Source: Alphaproteobacteria bacterium
GTDB taxonomy: Bacteria; Pseudomonadota; Alphaproteobacteria; Rhizobiales; Hyphomicrobiaceae
Direction: 5' to 3'
Assembly: GCA_022600335.1 (NCBI GenBank)
Contig: JAHZKN010000065.1
Coordinates: 1-7,968 of the forward strand
DNA length: 7,968 bases
Below are positions 1 to 6,025 of the stretch, in pieces. The notes under the pieces were generated by a model. The model was not told the origin of the DNA. It saw nothing but the letters and a program-made list of their open reading frames with translations, and searched no databases. The position numbers and the translations under genes were made by a program. Position 1 is the stretch's first letter, and the number at the start of each line of letters is the position of its first letter.

Positions 1-554
1 CGACTGTGATAGTGAATCTGCAAACCAAACGCGCGCGCGCGCGAGGCCACCGCCTGGCCGATGCGTCCCATTCCAACAATGCCTAAACGCTTGCCAAAAA
101 TACGGTGCCCCAACATCCCTGTTGGCGACCAGCCGTTCCATTGATTGTTGGGATCTTTGAGAAGAGCTGCGCCTTCGGCCAATCGACGCGGCACAGCAAG
201 GATAAGCGCCATGGTCATATCAGCTGTGTCTTCGGTCAGCACGCCGGGTGTGTTGGTCACGGAAATTCCGCGATTGTTGGCGGTATCTAGATCAACATTA
301 TCAACGCCGGTGCCGAAGTTGGCTATAAGACGCAGCTGCGGACTAGCTTGCGAAATGATGCCGCGGTCAATGCGATCTGTCACCGTTGGGACAAGGACAT
401 CGGCGGTTTGCACCGCTTCCACAAGTTCTGCCTGAGACATTGGCGTGTCGGACTCATTGAGCCGCGCATCGAATAACTCCTTCATGCGCGTTTCGACAAC
501 ATCGGGCAGCTTTCTGGTCACAATCACAACAGGCTTCTTGGCAGTATTCGGCAT
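1..554 (-). CDS. D-2-hydroxyacid dehydrogenase (glyoxylate reductase / D-glycerate dehydrogenase type), C-terminus outside window
   Basis: Reading the minus strand from the ATG at 554-552 gives 184 open codons running off the left edge, so the gene is partial. Seen: an N-terminal substrate-domain half (residues ~8-105) with NFGTGVDNVD at 80-89, matching the family's N-[YF]-G-x-G-x-D-N-[IV]-D block; then NTPGVLTEDTAD at 101-112, and the start of the NAD(P)-binding Rossmann fold with GMGRIG at 161-166. The family reduces glyoxylate or hydroxypyruvate, or runs the reverse reaction, in the cytosol. The catalytic Arg, Glu and His would lie in the missing part. The GTGVDN block favours the glyoxylate/D-glycerate branch over formate or phosphoglycerate dehydrogenases, but exact substrate is inferred. 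The start is supported by homology-like length and a weak TTGGA seven bases upstream. It is transcribed divergently from the SH3 gene. Confidence 0.88.
   Translation of the reverse strand, partial: MPNTAKKPVVIVTRKLPDVVETRMKELFDARLNESDTPMSQAELVEAVQTADVLVPTVTDRIDRGIISQASPQLRLIANFGTGVDNVDLDTANNRGISVTNTPGVLTEDTADMTMALILAVPRRLAEGAALLKDPNNQWNGWSPTGMLGHRIFGKRLGIVGMGRIGQAVASRARAFGLQIHYHS
31..43. repeat. 13-base alternating GC tract inside the dehydrogenase gene
   Basis: A pure alternating G-C run lies within the coding sequence of the hydroxyacid dehydrogenase, where it encodes the Ser-Arg-Ala-Arg-Ala stretch just after the Rossmann glycine motif. Alanine/arginine are normal at this place in the family, so the tract is explained by codon choice. 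Such tracts can slip during replication or adopt Z-DNA, but nothing here shows that it does. Confidence 0.6.
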
Positions 555-831
555 TTTTTTTCCAACCAGCTCGGATTTAGTTCTTGTCACTTTGGCGCGG
601 GAACACCGCTGCTTTTGTGGCGCTGACAACCGACCGCACGCCCTCAAGCTACTGTACTTGCCGCGTGTCTAACAGATGCAGCAGAGAAGACAAAGCGCGA
701 GATTGCCACAAACCGGACCCCAGTCTATGGAAAGATCGACAGCATGAGAATGAGCCAGGCTGCGCATCGGTCGGGTAGGAACGTGCACCGTCAGCCGATG
801 ACACCAGCACGGTCCGCAAGCGTCAACTAAT

Positions 832-861
832 TTGTGCTCAAAATCTACCCTGTCCTATGGT
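832..861 (+). promoter_or_regulatory. Candidate sigma70-type promoter for the SH3 gene
   Basis: TTGTGC at 832-837 and TATGGT at 856-861 are separated by 18 bases. The -35 keeps the TTG that matters most in alphaproteobacteria; the -10 matches TATAAT at four of six positions. Transcription would begin near 868, about 20 bases before the start codon, a sensible short leader containing the ribosome binding site. The match is weak and the call is an inference. Confidence 0.3.
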
Positions 862-868
862 GGGTAGA
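844..868. promoter_or_regulatory. 25-base inverted repeat TCTACCC-N11-GGGTAGA, possible operator
   Basis: The two seven-base arms (844-850 and 862-868) are perfect reverse complements around an 11-base spacer. A two-base bulge would allow further pairing of AATCT (842-846) with AGATT (868-872). The repeat covers the spacer and -10 of the candidate SH3 promoter and ends nine bases before the Shine-Dalgarno sequence. It fits either a dimeric-repressor operator or, if transcription starts further upstream, an RNA hairpin near the ribosome binding site. I do not recognise the motif as a known regulator's site. Confidence 0.4.
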
Positions 869-876
869 GATTCGCG

Positions 877-883
877 AAGGAGG
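877..883 (+). promoter_or_regulatory. Strong Shine-Dalgarno AAGGAGG deciding the SH3 gene start
   Basis: A near-perfect anti-16S match lies four bases before the ATG at 888. It selects this start over the in-frame ATG at 834, which would place 18 extra residues ahead of the signal peptide and has no ribosome binding site. Confidence 0.8.
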
Positions 884-887
884 ATCA

Positions 888-1478
888 ATGACGGCTGCCA
901 TTTTGAGCGGGGGGACTGTGTCAAGGTCAGGCAACAACAGCAAGACAGGTGTTCGAGTCGGCACCATTCTTGCCGTACTTGTGACGGCGATGCTCCTGTC
1001 CAGCGTGCCGACCCGCGCCCAGACGAGTACCGGCAAGAGCGGCTTACCATTGCCGCGCTACGTCAGTCTCAAATCCGACAAAGTCAACTTGCGCACAGGC
1101 CCGGGCGTGGAATACCCAACCACGTGGGTTTATCGCCGTGCCGGTCTGCCGCTCGAGGTATTCGAAGAATCGCAGAACTGGCGTCACGTGCGCGACTCCG
1201 AAGGCACAGAAGGCTGGATTTTTAGCTCACTCCTGTCCGGACGCCGTACCGCTTTGGTGCTTCCATGGGAACGCAAGCAACATGAGACACGTCCAAACGC
1301 GACTGTCTACAATGATAATTCGACAAGATCACGCAAAGTCGCAATCATCGAAGCCGGCGTAATTGCGGATATTCATGGCTGCGATGGACGTTGGTGCCAA
1401 GTCTCGATCGGCACCTATGATGGCTATGTTAAGCAGGACAAATTGTGGGGTGTTTATCCCAATGAAATTTGGGATTAG
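888..1478 (+). CDS. Secreted bacterial SH3-domain protein
   Basis: The 196-residue product has a Sec-type signal peptide: basic n-region (Lys19, Arg23), hydrophobic core ~24-40 and a likely cleavage after Ala44 (PTRA|QT). Two SH3b-like units follow. The first (~57-116) holds the hallmark VNLRTGPGVEYP (66-77) and ends with GWIFSSLLSG. The second, more divergent one (~120-187) contains the aligned W-C-Q-V and G-Y-V elements; Cys165 and Cys170 could form a disulfide in the periplasm. Proteins of this COG3807-like type are widespread in alphaproteobacteria. Bacterial SH3 domains generally bind cell-wall or protein ligands, but the partner is unknown and no enzyme domain is present. The gene converges on irr with 23 bases between stops, so it is not part of the fab cluster. 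Confidence 0.85.
   Translation: MTAAILSGGTVSRSGNNSKTGVRVGTILAVLVTAMLLSSVPTRAQTSTGKSGLPLPRYVSLKSDKVNLRTGPGVEYPTTWVYRRAGLPLEVFEESQNWRHVRDSEGTEGWIFSSLLSGRRTALVLPWERKQHETRPNATVYNDNSTRSRKVAIIEAGVIADIHGCDGRWCQVSIGTYDGYVKQDKLWGVYPNEIWD
1456..1475. repeat. Hairpin at the 3' end of the SH3 gene
   Basis: ATCCCAA (1456-1462) and TTGGGAT (1469-1475) form a seven-base perfect stem with a six-base loop, ending immediately before the TAG at 1476. It lies between two converging genes, where it could protect or pause either transcript. Neither strand has a T-run after it, so a standard intrinsic terminator is not supported. Part of the symmetry may simply be the coding sequence. Confidence 0.35.
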
Positions 1479-1501
1479 CGCTCAGCGCGCCGCACCGCCC
1501 G

Positions 1502-1930
1502 TCACTCGGTTTTCACCAACCGCACGACCACATCAACATGGCTAATTTTGAGACCGGCTGGTGGTTCGGGCAGTCCTTCTACACGAATTGATTCACTTGG
1601 GATGTCGAGCAACTTCCCTTCCGTCTCGACAAAGAAGTGATTGTGATCGCTCGTGTTGGTATCAAAATAGGTTTTGCCACCGTCAACAGGCAAAGCGCGC
1701 AAAAGCCCAGCGCGCGTAAACTGATGCAGCGTATTGTAGACCGTGGCGAGGGAAATCTGTTCGCCTGCTGCCGTCACTTCAGAGTGCAGGCATTCAGCCG
1801 AAACGTGGCGATCGCCTTCGCCAAATAGTAATTGTGCCAACGTCACGCGTTGACGCGTGGGACGTAGCCCCGCTGCACGCAACTGCTCGCAAAAAGCGGC
1901 GGATGTCCAAGTTTCTGCAGTATTTGGCAT
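1502..1930 (-). CDS. irr: Irr-type Fur-family iron/heme response regulator
   Basis: The 142-residue product has the Fur winged-helix fold. LRAAGLRPTRQRV (17-29) opens the DNA-binding domain, SLATVYNTLHQF (60-71) is the recognition helix, and YFDTNTSDHNHFF (88-100) begins the metal/heme-sensing dimerisation domain. It lacks the CxxC zinc pairs of many Fur proteins and the N-terminal Gly-Cys-Pro heme motif of Bradyrhizobium Irr, so it resembles the shorter Irr type. In studied alphaproteobacteria Irr is stable when iron or heme is low, represses heme synthesis and iron-using functions, and activates iron uptake. I chose the ATG at 1930, preceded by GGGA, because the protein then starts as usual for the family; an in-frame ATG at 2005 adds 25 unfamily-like residues. 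The classical HHH heme motif is His96-Asn97-His98 here. It is divergent from fabA. Confidence 0.9.
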   Translation of the reverse strand: MPNTAETWTSAAFCEQLRAAGLRPTRQRVTLAQLLFGEGDRHVSAECLHSEVTAAGEQISLATVYNTLHQFTRAGLLRALPVDGGKTYFDTNTSDHNHFFVETEGKLLDIPSESIRVEGLPEPPAGLKISHVDVVVRLVKTE

Positions 1931-2026
1931 CGTTTCCCAGTTCTCAACCAAACGCCACGCCGAGCTGATCCCAAAGCGGACAGAACAGAGCAGCGCCAGC
2001 ATCAAAAAATCAAACCTCTGGGGTCA

Positions 2027-2055
2027 AGTATAAGGCTGCCGGGCGAAGCCTGCAA
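2027..2055 (-). promoter_or_regulatory. Candidate irr promoter
   Basis: On the minus strand TTGCAG (2055-2050) is followed after exactly 17 bases by TATACT (2032-2027), a five-of-six match to the -10 consensus. Transcription would start near 2020, giving irr a leader of about 90 bases. The -35 matches only in TTG. I looked for an Irr ICE box (TTTAGAA-type palindrome) overlapping it and saw none. Confidence 0.35.
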
Positions 2056-2107
2056 CTCCCTGCCAAACTCTTCAGATCTAGGATAATGGGGCGCGGGCCA
2101 CCCAGCA

Positions 2108-2153
2108 CCGGATCTTTTGATCGGCGGGCGATTGTGCTAGAGACGCCCGCTGA
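2108..2153 (+). repeat. Overlapping, mutually exclusive hairpins upstream of fabA
   Basis: The first hairpin pairs CC-(bulged G)-GATC (2108-2114) with GATCGG (2119-2124) around a TTTT loop. The second pairs TCGGCGGGCG (2121-2130) with CGCCCGCTGA (2144-2153), ten pairs including one G-U, around a 13-base loop; seven of these form a perfect GC-rich core. They share bases 2121-2124, so both cannot form fully. A smaller stem GCCA/TGGC (2164-2175) follows. They lie 57-102 bases before the fabA start. Whether they act in RNA, bind a protein as DNA, or do nothing is unknown. The rest of the irr/fabA divergent region (1931-2209) holds only the irr promoter candidate. Confidence 0.4.
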
Positions 2154-2209
2154 CGGGGCCAAAGCCAGTTGTGGCCTGACGACCCGCAAACGAGAGGGCA
2201 CAGGACACC

Positions 2210-2752
2210 ATGGCGGACCGCCGCGACAGCTATGACTATGACGACCTACTTCGCTGCGGTAGGGGCGAATTGTTTGGCCCTGGTAACGCCCAGTTGCCAC
2301 TGCCGCCAATGCTCATGTTTGATGAAATCTCGAAAATCTCGGAAACCGGCGGTGCCCACGACAAAGGCGTGGTCGTTGCTGAGCTCGCGGTTGCCGGCAA
2401 CGAACGGCTTAGTTGGTTCTTCGATTGCCACTTTAAAGGCGATCCGGTGATGCCGGGTTGCTTGGGACTTGATGCCTTATGGCAGCTTACAGGATTTTAT
2501 CTGGGCTGGCTCGGGGCACCGGGGCGCGGGCGCGCTTTAGGTGTCGGTGAGGTGAAATTCACAGGCATGGTCTTGCCTGAAATCAAACGACTGGAGTACC
2601 ACGTCCATCTCAAACGGGTCATACTGCGCAGATTGAAGCTTGGCATTGCAGACGGTGAGCTTAAGGCAGATGGCGAAGTCATCTACACGGCCAGTGATCT
2701 GCGGGTCGGACTGTTCGAAGACGAAGCCGCACCCGAAAACTCAAAAAAATAA
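2210..2752 (+). CDS. fabA: 3-hydroxydecanoyl-ACP dehydratase/isomerase FabA
   Basis: The 180-residue product is full length (E. coli FabA has 172). The hot-dog fold carries the catalytic block [20 protein letters not shown]: His74 and Asp88 correspond to E. coli His70 and Asp84. [17 protein letters not shown] and the closing [11 protein letters not shown] are also strongly conserved. FabA dehydrates 3-hydroxydecanoyl-ACP and isomerises trans-2- to cis-3-decenoyl-ACP, the committed step of anaerobic unsaturated fatty acid synthesis; the isomerase-competent FabA motifs separate it from FabZ. It is cytosolic and a homodimer in the family. The ATG at 2210 follows AGGA with a short four-base gap. 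fabB starts 81 bases downstream, consistent with one transcript. Divergence from irr suggests, but does not show, iron-linked control. Confidence 0.97.
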   Translation: MADRRDSYDYDDLLRCGRGELFGPGNAQLPLPPMLMFDEISKISETGGAHDKGVVVAELAVAGNERLSWFFDCHFKGDPVMPGCLGLDALWQLTGFYLGWLGAPGRGRALGVGEVKFTGMVLPEIKRLEYHVHLKRVILRRLKLGIADGELKADGEVIYTASDLRVGLFEDEAAPENSKK

Positions 2753-2820
2753 CATTTCTTTGGGCAAACGTGCTTGCCGCGCCGGGAAATCTCAGCACAG
2801 TATCGTTAGCTATTATAGGG

Positions 2821-2836
2821 AAGGAATGAGCTGATG
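2821..2836 (+). promoter_or_regulatory. fabB ribosome binding site with overlapping two-codon mini-ORF
   Basis: AAGGA (2821-2825) is eight bases from the fabB ATG at 2834, a good spacing. Directly after it is ATG-AGC-TGA (2826-2834), whose stop overlaps the fabB start as TGATG. The first ATG abuts the Shine-Dalgarno sequence, too close for efficient use, so fabB is the likely start. The arrangement could nevertheless tune initiation by termination-reinitiation. Confidence 0.45.
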
Positions 2837-4066
2837 AGACGTGTCGTCGTCACCGGCATGGGCATCGTTTCCTCAATTGGAAACACGACGCAGGAAGTAG
2901 TCGCCGCATTGCGCGATGGCTCGTCTGGCATTGTGCGCGCCGACAAATACGCCGAGCTTGGTTTTCGCTGCCATGTCCATGGTGCACCGGATATCGATTG
3001 GGAAGCCCAAGTCCCACGTAAACCCAAGCGGTTTATGGAGGCAGGCGTTGGTTGGAATTATATCGCCATGGACCAGGCCATTCGAGACGCCGGGCTTGAA
3101 GATGATGAAGTTGTCAATGAGCGTACCGGCATTATCATGGGTGCCGGCGGGCCGTCGACACGAGCAATTGTGCGCGCCGCCGATACAACACGCGAGCGGG
3201 AACCCAAAAAAGTCGGCCCATTTGAAGTGCCAAAAGCCATGTGCTCTGGCCCCTCAGCAGCCCTTGCAACCAGCTTTAAGATTAAGGGTGTGAACTATTC
3301 AATCTCATCTGCCTGCTCGACATCAGCGCACTGCATTGGCAACGCCGCAGAATTGATTCAATGGGGCAAGCAAGACATCATTTTTGCTGGTGGCTGTGAA
3401 GAACTTGATTGGTCGCTGTCGGTGCTGTTCGACTCCATGGGTGCCATGTCGTCGAACTTTAATGACACACCACAAAAAGCAAGCCGTGCCTTCGACAAAG
3501 ACCGCGATGGTTTTGTGATCGCGGGCGGCGCTGGTGTTTTGGTTTTAGAAGAGCTTGAGCGCGCTAAAGCACGTGGTGCCAAAATCTACGCTGAGGTTGT
3601 CGGATACGGGGCAACATCAGATGGCTTCGATATGGTCGCTCCATCCGGCGAAGGTGCTGCACGGTGCATGAAGAAAGCCCTTGAAGGGCTCGATGGTAAC
3701 GGCATCAACGACAAAATTGATTACATTAACCCACACGCAACAGCGACACCGGTGGGCGATACCCGTGAAATTGAAGCCATGCGGGAAGTATTTGGCAACG
3801 ATATTCCAAAAATTTCTGCGACAAAGTCACTTACGGGACATTCATTGGGGGCCATTGGAGTGCAAGAATCCATCTTCTCAATCCTTATGATGCAGAATGG
3901 ATTTATTTGCGAAAGCGCCAACATCGATGACTTAGACCCTGACTTTGAAGACATCCCCATCGCCCGCGAGCGGATCGACGATGTTGACCTTAACTGTGTC
4001 ATGTCGAACAGCTTCGGTTTTGGTGGAACAAATGCCACTCTCGTATTTCGCCGTTATGATGGTTAA
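2834..4066 (+). CDS. fabB: 3-oxoacyl-ACP synthase I FabB
   Basis: The 410-residue product is a complete condensing enzyme with the Cys-His-His triad of KAS I/II: Cys161 in [12 protein letters not shown], His301 in [11 protein letters not shown] and His336 in [12 protein letters not shown], with conserved Lys331 and the C-terminal GFGGTN loop (395-400). It opens with the thiolase-fold [13 protein letters not shown]. The CST-SAHC context and placement directly after fabA indicate FabB (KAS I) rather than FabF: it condenses malonyl-ACP with acyl-ACP and is needed to elongate the cis-3-decenoyl-ACP made by FabA. The enzyme is a cytosolic homodimer in the family. The start is fixed by AAGGA eight bases upstream. 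A TATTAT at 2811-2816 resembles a -10, but no matching -35 was found, so co-transcription with fabA is the simpler reading. Confidence 0.96.
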   Translation: MRRVVVTGMGIVSSIGNTTQEVVAALRDGSSGIVRADKYAELGFRCHVHGAPDIDWEAQVPRKPKRFMEAGVGWNYIAMDQAIRDAGLEDDEVVNERTGIIMGAGGPSTRAIVRAADTTREREPKKVGPFEVPKAMCSGPSAALATSFKIKGVNYSISSACSTSAHCIGNAAELIQWGKQDIIFAGGCEELDWSLSVLFDSMGAMSSNFNDTPQKASRAFDKDRDGFVIAGGAGVLVLEELERAKARGAKIYAEVVGYGATSDGFDMVAPSGEGAARCMKKALEGLDGNGINDKIDYINPHATATPVGDTREIEAMREVFGNDIPKISATKSLTGHSLGAIGVQESIFSILMMQNGFICESANIDDLDPDFEDIPIARERIDDVDLNCVMSNSFGFGGTNATLVFRRYDG

Positions 4067-4082
4067 CCCTGACGCATGAAAC

Positions 4083-4123
4083 GGCACCGAAGGAGTGGGA
4101 AACGCACTCCTGAAGAAGGTTCC
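4083..4123 (+). repeat. Stem-loop between fabB and fabI
   Basis: AGGAGTG (4091-4097) pairs perfectly with CACTCCT (4105-4111) around the loop GGAAACG. Flanking GGCACC (4083-4088) and GGTTCC (4118-4123) can extend the structure with one mismatch. It lies 17 bases after the fabB stop. There is no T-run, so it is not a standard terminator; it could be an mRNA processing or stability element, or it could mask the AAGG at 4116-4119 in front of the alternative fabI start at 4129. Confidence 0.45.
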
Positions 4124-4203
4124 GGATCATGAAGCCGTTACGAAAAGAAAATTGCTGGTTTGAAGTTACGGGACCGTCGTTCCAAGACAAAATGGGATCA
4201 CTC

Positions 4204-5034
4204 ATGACCGAGACGGATATTGCAAAGCCTGGCCCATTGATGGCTGGTAAGCGTGGATTGGTTCTTGGCGTTGCCAATGACCGCTCAATCGCCTGGGGCA
4301 TTGCCCGCGTCCTTGCCGGACAGGGCGCCAAAATGGCGTTCACCTATCAAGGTGAAGCCTTTGGCCGTCGCGCGGTTCCTCTCGCCGAGTCGGTTGGCTC
4401 TGACATTATCGTATCGTGCGACGTGGAAGATCTCGATAGCGTCGACAATGTTTTCAATGAAATTGAAAATAAGTGGGGTGGATTGGATTTTGTCGTCCAT
4501 GCACTGGCGTTCTCTGATCGGCGCGAATTGGCTGGCCGTTACGCGGACACCACACGTGACAACTTTAGCCAGACCATGATCATCTCTTGCTTTTCATTCA
4601 CAGAGATTGCGCGTCGCGCCGCGCGCCTGATGCAAAACGGCGGCTCAATGATCACGCTGTCTTACGGTGGTGCCACGCGTTGGGTTCCTTCCTACAATGT
4701 GATGGGTGTCGCCAAGGCTGCTCTTGAAGCCAGTGTTCGCTATCTCGCCGCCGATCTCGGGCCGCAAGGCATTCGGGTCAACGCACTCTCCGCAGGTGTG
4801 ATGCGCACATTGGCCGGTGCTGGCGTCTCCGACGCCCGTGATATCTTCAACTATCAGCGCGATCATGCACCGCTGCGCCGCACGCCGACTCTCGATGAAA
4901 TTGGCGGTGCCGCGCTCTATCTGCTGTCACCCATGTCTGGCGCAGTCACTGGCGAAGTACATTTTGTCGATTGCGGCTATAATACTGTGGCCATGCCAAG
5001 CTTAGAGCAGCTCAAGGAAATGAGCGGTTCGTAG
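4204..5034 (+). CDS. fabI: Enoyl-ACP reductase FabI (NADH-dependent type)
   Basis: The product from ATG 4204 is 276 residues, near the family's ~260-280. It is an atypical short-chain dehydrogenase: cofactor loop GVANDRSIAWGIA (22-34), catalytic Tyr164-x6-Lys171 in YNVMGVAK, a second conserved Tyr154, SAG at 196-198 and RTLAGAGV (201-208) in the substrate loop. FabI reduces trans-2-enoyl-ACP to acyl-ACP, the final step of each elongation cycle, in the cytosol. Relative to E. coli, Gly93 is Ala102, Phe203 is Ala211 and Pro191 is Val199. The reading frame is open back to ATG 4129, which has AAGG at a better spacing, but the extra 25 residues resemble leader rather than FabI, so I prefer 4204 (GGGA six bases upstream). 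It is probably co-transcribed with fabAB. Confidence 0.94.
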   Translation: MTETDIAKPGPLMAGKRGLVLGVANDRSIAWGIARVLAGQGAKMAFTYQGEAFGRRAVPLAESVGSDIIVSCDVEDLDSVDNVFNEIENKWGGLDFVVHALAFSDRRELAGRYADTTRDNFSQTMIISCFSFTEIARRAARLMQNGGSMITLSYGGATRWVPSYNVMGVAKAALEASVRYLAADLGPQGIRVNALSAGVMRTLAGAGVSDARDIFNYQRDHAPLRRTPTLDEIGGAALYLLSPMSGAVTGEVHFVDCGYNTVAMPSLEQLKEMSGS

Positions 5035-5158
5035 AGCCAATCCACTCCCTGTTGTCAAAGACAAAGCTGCAAACCGCCAATGTGGCTCGGCAGCGCGCCC
5101 GTGATGTGATAGAGCGTCAGCGTCTTCCCACCTGTTGTTGAGCACGGCTTTCAATTTC

Positions 5159-6022
5159 ATGATTGGTGTCTTTGATTCCGGCCTTGGCGGTCTCACCGTT
5201 CTGCGCGCGCTTGCTGAGCGCTTTCCGGACACGGGTTTTACGTACTATGGCGATCACGCCAACGTGCCATATGGGGATCGGGCTTCAGATGAAGTTGTGG
5301 ACCTAACCCGGGCAGGCGTCGAAGCCTTATTTTCTCGCGGCTGCCACCTTGTGCTCCTTGGTTGCAACACGGCGACCGCAGTGGCCGCGCGGCGCCTGCA
5401 GCAGTCTTGGTTACCGAATAGCCAATGGCGATCTGACCACAACATACTGGGTATTGTTGCGCCAACCGTAGAAGCTGCAACCCAAACGCCCTGGGCTGTG
5501 ACCACTCCGCAAGATCCACAAAAGCACAACACCGACCGCATCGCCGTGTTTGGTACTACACGCACCATTCAGTCAGATGTCTACGTGGAAGAAATTCGCA
5601 AGCGGTGCCCGCGCGTGCGTCTAACCCAGCAAATTTGTGCCGGTCTGGCTGGCGCTATTGAGGCGGCTGATGACGAAGCCAAACTTGAACAGCTGATCAA
5701 ATCGGCAGTCGCCAACCTGCTACAAAAAACTGAAGGCGAAGCTCCGGATCAAGTCATCCTAGGATGCACACATTTTCCGCTTGTTGAGCACTTATTCCGA
5801 AGGTATCTGCCAACAACAGTAGATATTCTTTCGCAGCCCGAACTTGTCGCAGAGAGCCTTGCGGACTATCTCGCCCGCCACCCGAACTACGCCTGCCAAC
5901 GTCAGACAATGGGCCTGCATATGCTGACAACAGGTGACCCTGTGCTGATCAACCGCCGCTCCCGGGTTTTCTGGTCTGACGTTCCGCCATTTGATTCCGC
6001 AAACCAGACACCCCACATATAG
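5159..6022 (+). CDS. murI: Glutamate racemase MurI
   Basis: The product is 287 residues, usual for the family. It begins MIGVFDSGLGGLTVLRAL, with Asp6-Ser7 of the active site; PYG follows at 37-39, the first catalytic thiol Cys69 is in LGCNTAT, and the second, Cys203, is in LGCTHFPL with His205. The two cysteines interconvert L- and D-glutamate without a cofactor, giving D-Glu for the peptidoglycan stem peptide; the enzyme is cytosolic. Between about residues 103 and 128 there is a longer, polar loop than usual before the AVFGTTRTIQSDVY segment. Glu168 probably corresponds to E. coli Glu152. I chose ATG 5159 because the product then begins at the family's usual N-terminus; an upstream TTG at 5135 would add eight residues without support. 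No strong ribosome binding site precedes either. The 124 bases after fabI hold a small TTGTC/GACAA hairpin (5052-5064) without a T-run. Confidence 0.95.
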   Translation: MIGVFDSGLGGLTVLRALAERFPDTGFTYYGDHANVPYGDRASDEVVDLTRAGVEALFSRGCHLVLLGCNTATAVAARRLQQSWLPNSQWRSDHNILGIVAPTVEAATQTPWAVTTPQDPQKHNTDRIAVFGTTRTIQSDVYVEEIRKRCPRVRLTQQICAGLAGAIEAADDEAKLEQLIKSAVANLLQKTEGEAPDQVILGCTHFPLVEHLFRRYLPTTVDILSQPELVAESLADYLARHPNYACQRQTMGLHMLTTGDPVLINRRSRVFWSDVPPFDSANQTPHI

Positions 6023-6025
6023 GGG

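Larger units (their letters stand above)
555..887. other. Non-coding divergent intergenic region
   Basis: These 333 bases separate the minus-strand dehydrogenase from the plus-strand SH3 gene. Short open frames cross the region on the plus strand, but none has a ribosome binding site, recognisable protein motifs or family resemblance, so I treat them as chance. I found no tRNA-like cloverleaf, no terminator with a T-run and no repeats in 555-830. The last ~55 bases carry the candidate promoter and inverted repeat listed separately. I saw no convincing promoter for the dehydrogenase. Confidence 0.6.

Noticed and set aside
834..887. Upstream ATG start for the SH3 gene
   Set aside because: The perfect Shine-Dalgarno AAGGAGG at 877-883 serves ATG 888, and the extra 18 residues would precede a normal signal peptide.
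1471..1501. Bidirectional terminator between the SH3 gene and irr
   Set aside because: Short GC-rich symmetry (GCGC-TCA-GCGC) exists, but neither strand has a T-run; the evidence is too weak to call a terminator.
1931..2005. 25-residue N-terminal extension of Irr from ATG 2005
   Set aside because: The extension is hydrophobic/irregular and unlike Irr N-termini; ATG 1930 gives the usual start and length.
2010..2309. Minus-strand open frame of 99 codons in front of and over fabA
   Set aside because: It overlaps the start of fabA antisense, has no protein motif and covers the divergent regulatory region; chance frame.
5135..5158. TTG start for murI
   Set aside because: It adds eight residues ahead of the standard MIGVFDSG N-terminus and has no ribosome binding site.
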